A stretch of DNA of 64,000 nucleotides, from contig OZ223259.1 in NCBI GenBank assembly GCA_965140555.1, positions 3,472,001-3,536,000 of the forward strand, read 5' to 3'. The notes under the pieces are model-generated. The model saw only the letters and a program-made list of their open reading frames with translations, searched no databases and had not been told where the DNA came from. Both the position numbers and the translations under genes were made by a program. Source of the DNA: UBA1351 sp965140555. GTDB taxonomy: Bacteria > Bacillota > Clostridia > Lachnospirales > Vallitaleaceae. Positions 61,142 through 64,000 of the stretch are shown piece by piece (the first letter of the stretch is position 1; each line of letters begins with the position of its first letter).

Positions 61142-61194
61142 TTAATAGCGGCGTAATATATGGTTAGTCTATCCATATATTACGCCGCTATTAA
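61142..61194. terminator. Very long perfect hairpin between convergent genes
   Basis: 22-bp perfectly complementary arms (61142-61163 and 61173-61194), containing TAGCGGCGTAATATATGG and its complement, enclose a 9-nt loop. A T-rich stretch (TTTTTTTG) follows about 25 bases later. It separates the toxin-like gene from the convergent GH20 gene and probably ends transcription in both directions. Confidence 0.65.
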
Positions 61195-61248
61195 AGGCTT
61201 ATGTTTGAAGTTTTTTTGTTTAATGAATAAGTGCAAATTCTGTAAAAA

Positions 61249-63162
61249 TTACATAGACATTGCTCTATAGAAATCTAATAGATGTAGCATATGAGCGGAG
61301 CTTTTTGAAAAACCACCCCTTCGATTACGGCTTGTCCAAAGTTGATAATGTGTTTGTAGGATATCATTCAAATCATCATACAGATTGCGCATAGATTGCT
61401 TGAAGAGTTTCTCATCAGAGCGTAAGGCAGTCAATGTATGGTAGACGGTAGCGCCGTGCTTAATAAAACGGATGGCATTAGCAATTTCTGAACTAAGTAG
61501 TTGATGGTTTTCAGAAGAATGTGTATCGATGTCCAAAAGACGCGAATGTTGTAGATTAAGGAAATCCATTAAACCGGAATAATCAAAATCGATGGATGAA
61601 TTTTCTTGAGTAATGTTATTCTCAGCAGCAATGTTAGCGGATAGGGTGAGGAGCCGATTTATACATGCATCAAAGCTTTCGATAGAATCATAGGGGTACT
61701 TGCTTGAAATGACTGCAAAAGAGAGTGTTGTATTATATAAAGGTGCATGTTCGTAATGATAATAATTTCCCAAATCATGGATAATTGGATAAAATCCTTC
61801 ATCTGGAAAGATAGAATGATTACAAAAATTTTCTATACATGGATCGGCTATAGAGCTATCGTTTATTCCCGTCCATGAATAGTAAGCAGAGTAGGCAAAT
61901 CCGGGATAACTAAAGGGTAAGTATTGCCAATGACCAAGGTCACCCCAGTCAGTTGTAATAATACCTTTTGCATGATAACAAATAGCACAGGAGACGGCAT
62001 CTAAAATGTTTTTTTTCATATTATCTGTTCGACCCGTGAAGGAGCCCCATGCGCTTGTACCGGGACAAAGGAAGTAATCGATATTGGATTCTTCAAGTTT
62101 TTTTGCGTGGTCATTAAAAGTTGCATCCCCTTCGTATATCCAATCTAGAAGGATAATATTCTCCGGGATTTTTTGGAGTAGATCAGGCTGATGAAGTATT
62201 TGATCACCCCATATCATCATAATTCTATCATTTGCTTTACAATAATTGTTTAATTTGAAAATAAAATCAAAGTAAAGTTGATCTTTACCTATTTTTGCTA
62301 CGACGTTTTTGCTTTTACCCATACCAAGTTCAAAAGGCTCGTCAAGGTTTACGTTTATGAAAGCTGAGGAGGTGGATTTAATCAAAGGTGATAATAAAGA
62401 AGTAGCAAAAGAATAGGACTCGGAATCTGTTGGATTGAGAGTCATAGGAGGACGCCAATACAAACCGGCGAAGGTAAAACCTTCTTCGCACTCAGCTAAA
62501 TGCTTTAACGGAGCTTTAGCAAGCCACTCGTTCATATGTCCCAGAATATTTTGATTAGGAACAAAATCAATAAAATGAGCCTTGGCATAGTTGCTCAAAT
62601 CAGATAATTCTTCAGCAGTTAAAGGGGTATCATCTGAAAACAGATAACGATAAGTGGGGTAATCAAAGCAGAAACCTTCCATATAGAGCTGTAAATGATT
62701 TATTCGCATGTCAGATAAATGATCAATCATGGAATATAAGGTTTCCATGGTTGGAATCTTGTTACGACCGATATCAATAAGAACCCCACGGGTTGGAAGA
62801 GCCGGCTCATCTTCAACATAACAAAATGGAAGGGAAACAGAATGAAGCATAGATAACTGCTGAATACATTTGGAGGCATAATATAAACCGGCTGCATGGC
62901 TGCAGCCGATAGAAAGACCTTTTTCATTTATAGTGAGAATAAACCCTTCGCAATGAAGCGGTGTGCGATAAATATCAAGTGATAATGTGTCTGTAGATAA
63001 TTCAGAGTATAGAAGACTCTTGAAAGTGGAGTGAGGGTCCCATCCATACATATCGCATTCACTGCTAAGAACTGAATCGATAGTAAGAACAATAGCAGAT
63101 CCAAGAGAGAGCGCTCCGTCGTAGTCTAGGAATAATTTTGGTGTTGGAAAAAGTAAGTCCAT
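61249..63162 (-). CDS. Glycoside hydrolase family 20-type beta-N-acetylhexosaminidase
   Basis: About 637 residues from ATG 63162 after AAAGGACAAATCT. An N-terminal GH20b-like domain (to about 115) precedes the barrel, which starts ALPTRGVLIDIGRNKIPTME and carries the catalytic Asp-Glu pair at 274-275 in VNLDEPFELG. Later barrel strands include MMIWGDQIL and LLDWIYEGDATF. There is no signal peptide, so it acts inside the cell on imported chito- or glycan oligosaccharides. It lies about 45 bases downstream of a PAS/HTH regulator on the same strand. Confidence 0.82.
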   Translation of the reverse strand: MDLLFPTPKLFLDYDGALSLGSAIVLTIDSVLSSECDMYGWDPHSTFKSLLYSELSTDTLSLDIYRTPLHCEGFILTINEKGLSIGCSHAAGLYYASKCIQQLSMLHSVSLPFCYVEDEPALPTRGVLIDIGRNKIPTMETLYSMIDHLSDMRINHLQLYMEGFCFDYPTYRYLFSDDTPLTAEELSDLSNYAKAHFIDFVPNQNILGHMNEWLAKAPLKHLAECEEGFTFAGLYWRPPMTLNPTDSESYSFATSLLSPLIKSTSSAFINVNLDEPFELGMGKSKNVVAKIGKDQLYFDFIFKLNNYCKANDRIMMIWGDQILHQPDLLQKIPENIILLDWIYEGDATFNDHAKKLEESNIDYFLCPGTSAWGSFTGRTDNMKKNILDAVSCAICYHAKGIITTDWGDLGHWQYLPFSYPGFAYSAYYSWTGINDSSIADPCIENFCNHSIFPDEGFYPIIHDLGNYYHYEHAPLYNTTLSFAVISSKYPYDSIESFDACINRLLTLSANIAAENNITQENSSIDFDYSGLMDFLNLQHSRLLDIDTHSSENHQLLSSEIANAIRFIKHGATVYHTLTALRSDEKLFKQSMRNLYDDLNDILQTHYQLWTSRNRRGGFSKSSAHMLHLLDFYRAMSM

Positions 63163-63207
63163 AGATTTGTCCTTTCTGCCATAGGATATCAACAACAAAA
63201 GTATAAG

Positions 63208-63876
63208 TTATATCTTTGTTGTATCAAGATTATCCGTATTAGTTTTGCTTGATTCAAGATAGTTATAAAATGTGAATTTACTTATACCGAGAAGTTCACA
63301 TATTTGCTCACTGGATTTTGTAATAAGAAAAGCACCTTTATCATCGAGATAACGTAAGAAAGAAATACGTTCCTTTTTATTCATTTCACTAGCAGGCTTA
63401 CCAATAAGTTCCTGCCCTTTTTTTATAAGATGATTTAGAAGGTTATTGACATCAGAAGTAAAGATTTCTTCTTCAGTATCCTCATTAGGGTCAAAGTTAT
63501 TCAACTGTTTCAAAAAGCCTTCAAACTGTAGAGACTCCGTGATGTCGTAATTGACACAAAGAGAACCGATGACCTTTTCCTCATCATCTTTGATATAAAT
63601 AGAAGAGGAACGTAATATACGACCGTCTTGTGTGGTTGTGATGTAGTTATAACGATCGCCATCGATAACAGAGCCACGTAATATTTCCAACCCTAGATTG
63701 CTCCCGCATCCTCCGGTTGCACGATTGGTTACATGTCCATTTCGGATATCGATAATTGTTTCATTATAATCTTTTGTTAAGTCATGTAAAACAACTTCAC
63801 ATTTGGTTCCGAAATGTTTGCTGATTAAGGTTAGTATTTGTTGCAAAGTACCAAGTTCATCATAAAGCGATTGCAT
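63208..63876 (-). CDS. YheO/DauR-like PAS-HTH transcriptional regulator (second copy)
   Basis: 222 residues with AAGGAGATAAATT before the ATG. The PAS-like N-terminus (CEVVLHDLTKDYNETIIDIR, NGHVTNR, IGSLCVNYDIT) and the C-terminal helix-turn-helix (FLITKSSEQICELLGISKFT) parallel the regulator at 11825 and define the same family. Here it precedes a GH20 glycosidase rather than amino-acid genes, so it may sense an amino sugar or a cell-wall-derived compound. The 124 bases upstream to the window end are AT-rich; a weak TATATT box is present without a convincing -35. Confidence 0.85.
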   Translation of the reverse strand: MQSLYDELGTLQQILTLISKHFGTKCEVVLHDLTKDYNETIIDIRNGHVTNRATGGCGSNLGLEILRGSVIDGDRYNYITTTQDGRILRSSSIYIKDDEEKVIGSLCVNYDITESLQFEGFLKQLNNFDPNEDTEEEIFTSDVNNLLNHLIKKGQELIGKPASEMNKKERISFLRYLDDKGAFLITKSSEQICELLGISKFTFYNYLESSKTNTDNLDTTKI

Positions 63877-64000
63877 AATTTATCTCCTTAAAATTACAGT
63901 AATATAGTCCTAAATTATTCATTAAAAGTTACCGATTCTATGTTCCTAATATCGAATGTATCTCGATTTAATGTAACATAATATACCCACGGTTGCCCTT

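Overview
The window is AT-rich DNA with strong AGGAGG-type ribosome binding sites, several TTG starts, lipobox lipoproteins, BlaI/BlaR1-like and MocR regulators and an EFR1-type flavodoxin-ferredoxin. This points to a low-GC anaerobic Firmicute of the class Clostridia, probably Lachnospirales/Vallitaleaceae-like; that placement is inferred from gene content only. No rRNA, tRNA or CRISPR array was seen.

Layout. 1-9 kb: the end of a secreted esterase, a polysaccharide deacetylase, a BlaI-type repressor with its BlaR1-like metalloprotease, a TrhA/hemolysin III membrane protein, a methyltransferase, and a TetR regulator with an RND exporter. 9-22 kb: a LysE exporter divergent from a MocR regulator; an amino-acid module (PAS/HTH regulator, APC permease, RidA, PatB/MalY lyase); a redoxin; a frameshifted HD-GYP gene; a sugar O-acetyltransferase; a small alarmone synthetase preceded by a tiny secreted peptide; a MarR regulator divergent from an Old Yellow Enzyme; and an EFR1 protein. 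22-32.4 kb: a carbohydrate locus with an AraC-type regulator divergent from a seven-gene operon (GH3, sugar ABC transporter, esterase, beta-phosphoglucomutase).

32.4-55.4 kb is a plastic accessory region. It holds gene remnants (histidine kinase, PadR, nucleoside phosphorylase, IS1380), an Imm1-like protein, a minus-strand run of small membrane proteins alternating with short decayed coding fragments, and an XRE-TPR regulator coupled to a nucleoside phosphorylase. The main discovery is a compact, apparently intact predicted defence operon at 41.1-50.0 kb. A DUF1413-like protein, a predicted restriction-endonuclease-fold effector, a small middle component and a DUF3732-type ATPase together look like an ABC three-component (ABC-3C) system. 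They are followed by a 1661-residue protein that joins a sacsin/Hsp90-like ATPase, a Schlafen/AlbA-like domain and a caspase-like protease. The operon is flanked downstream by an IS4-type element with a broken transposase and by an IS21-type element whose insertion into a helicase remnant can be reversed exactly by removing the element and one 6-bp target duplication.

55.5-61.2 kb carries a pair of proteins with glycine-rich hydrophobic segments, a secreted membrane-anchored protein and a lipoprotein ending in an LHH/HNH-type nuclease domain (a polymorphic-toxin architecture). The window closes with a minus-strand GH20-type glycosidase and a second PAS/HTH (YheO/DauR-like) regulator. A 58-bp-period palindromic repeat family lies in two intergenic regions (9.1-9.3 kb and 21.3-21.4 kb).
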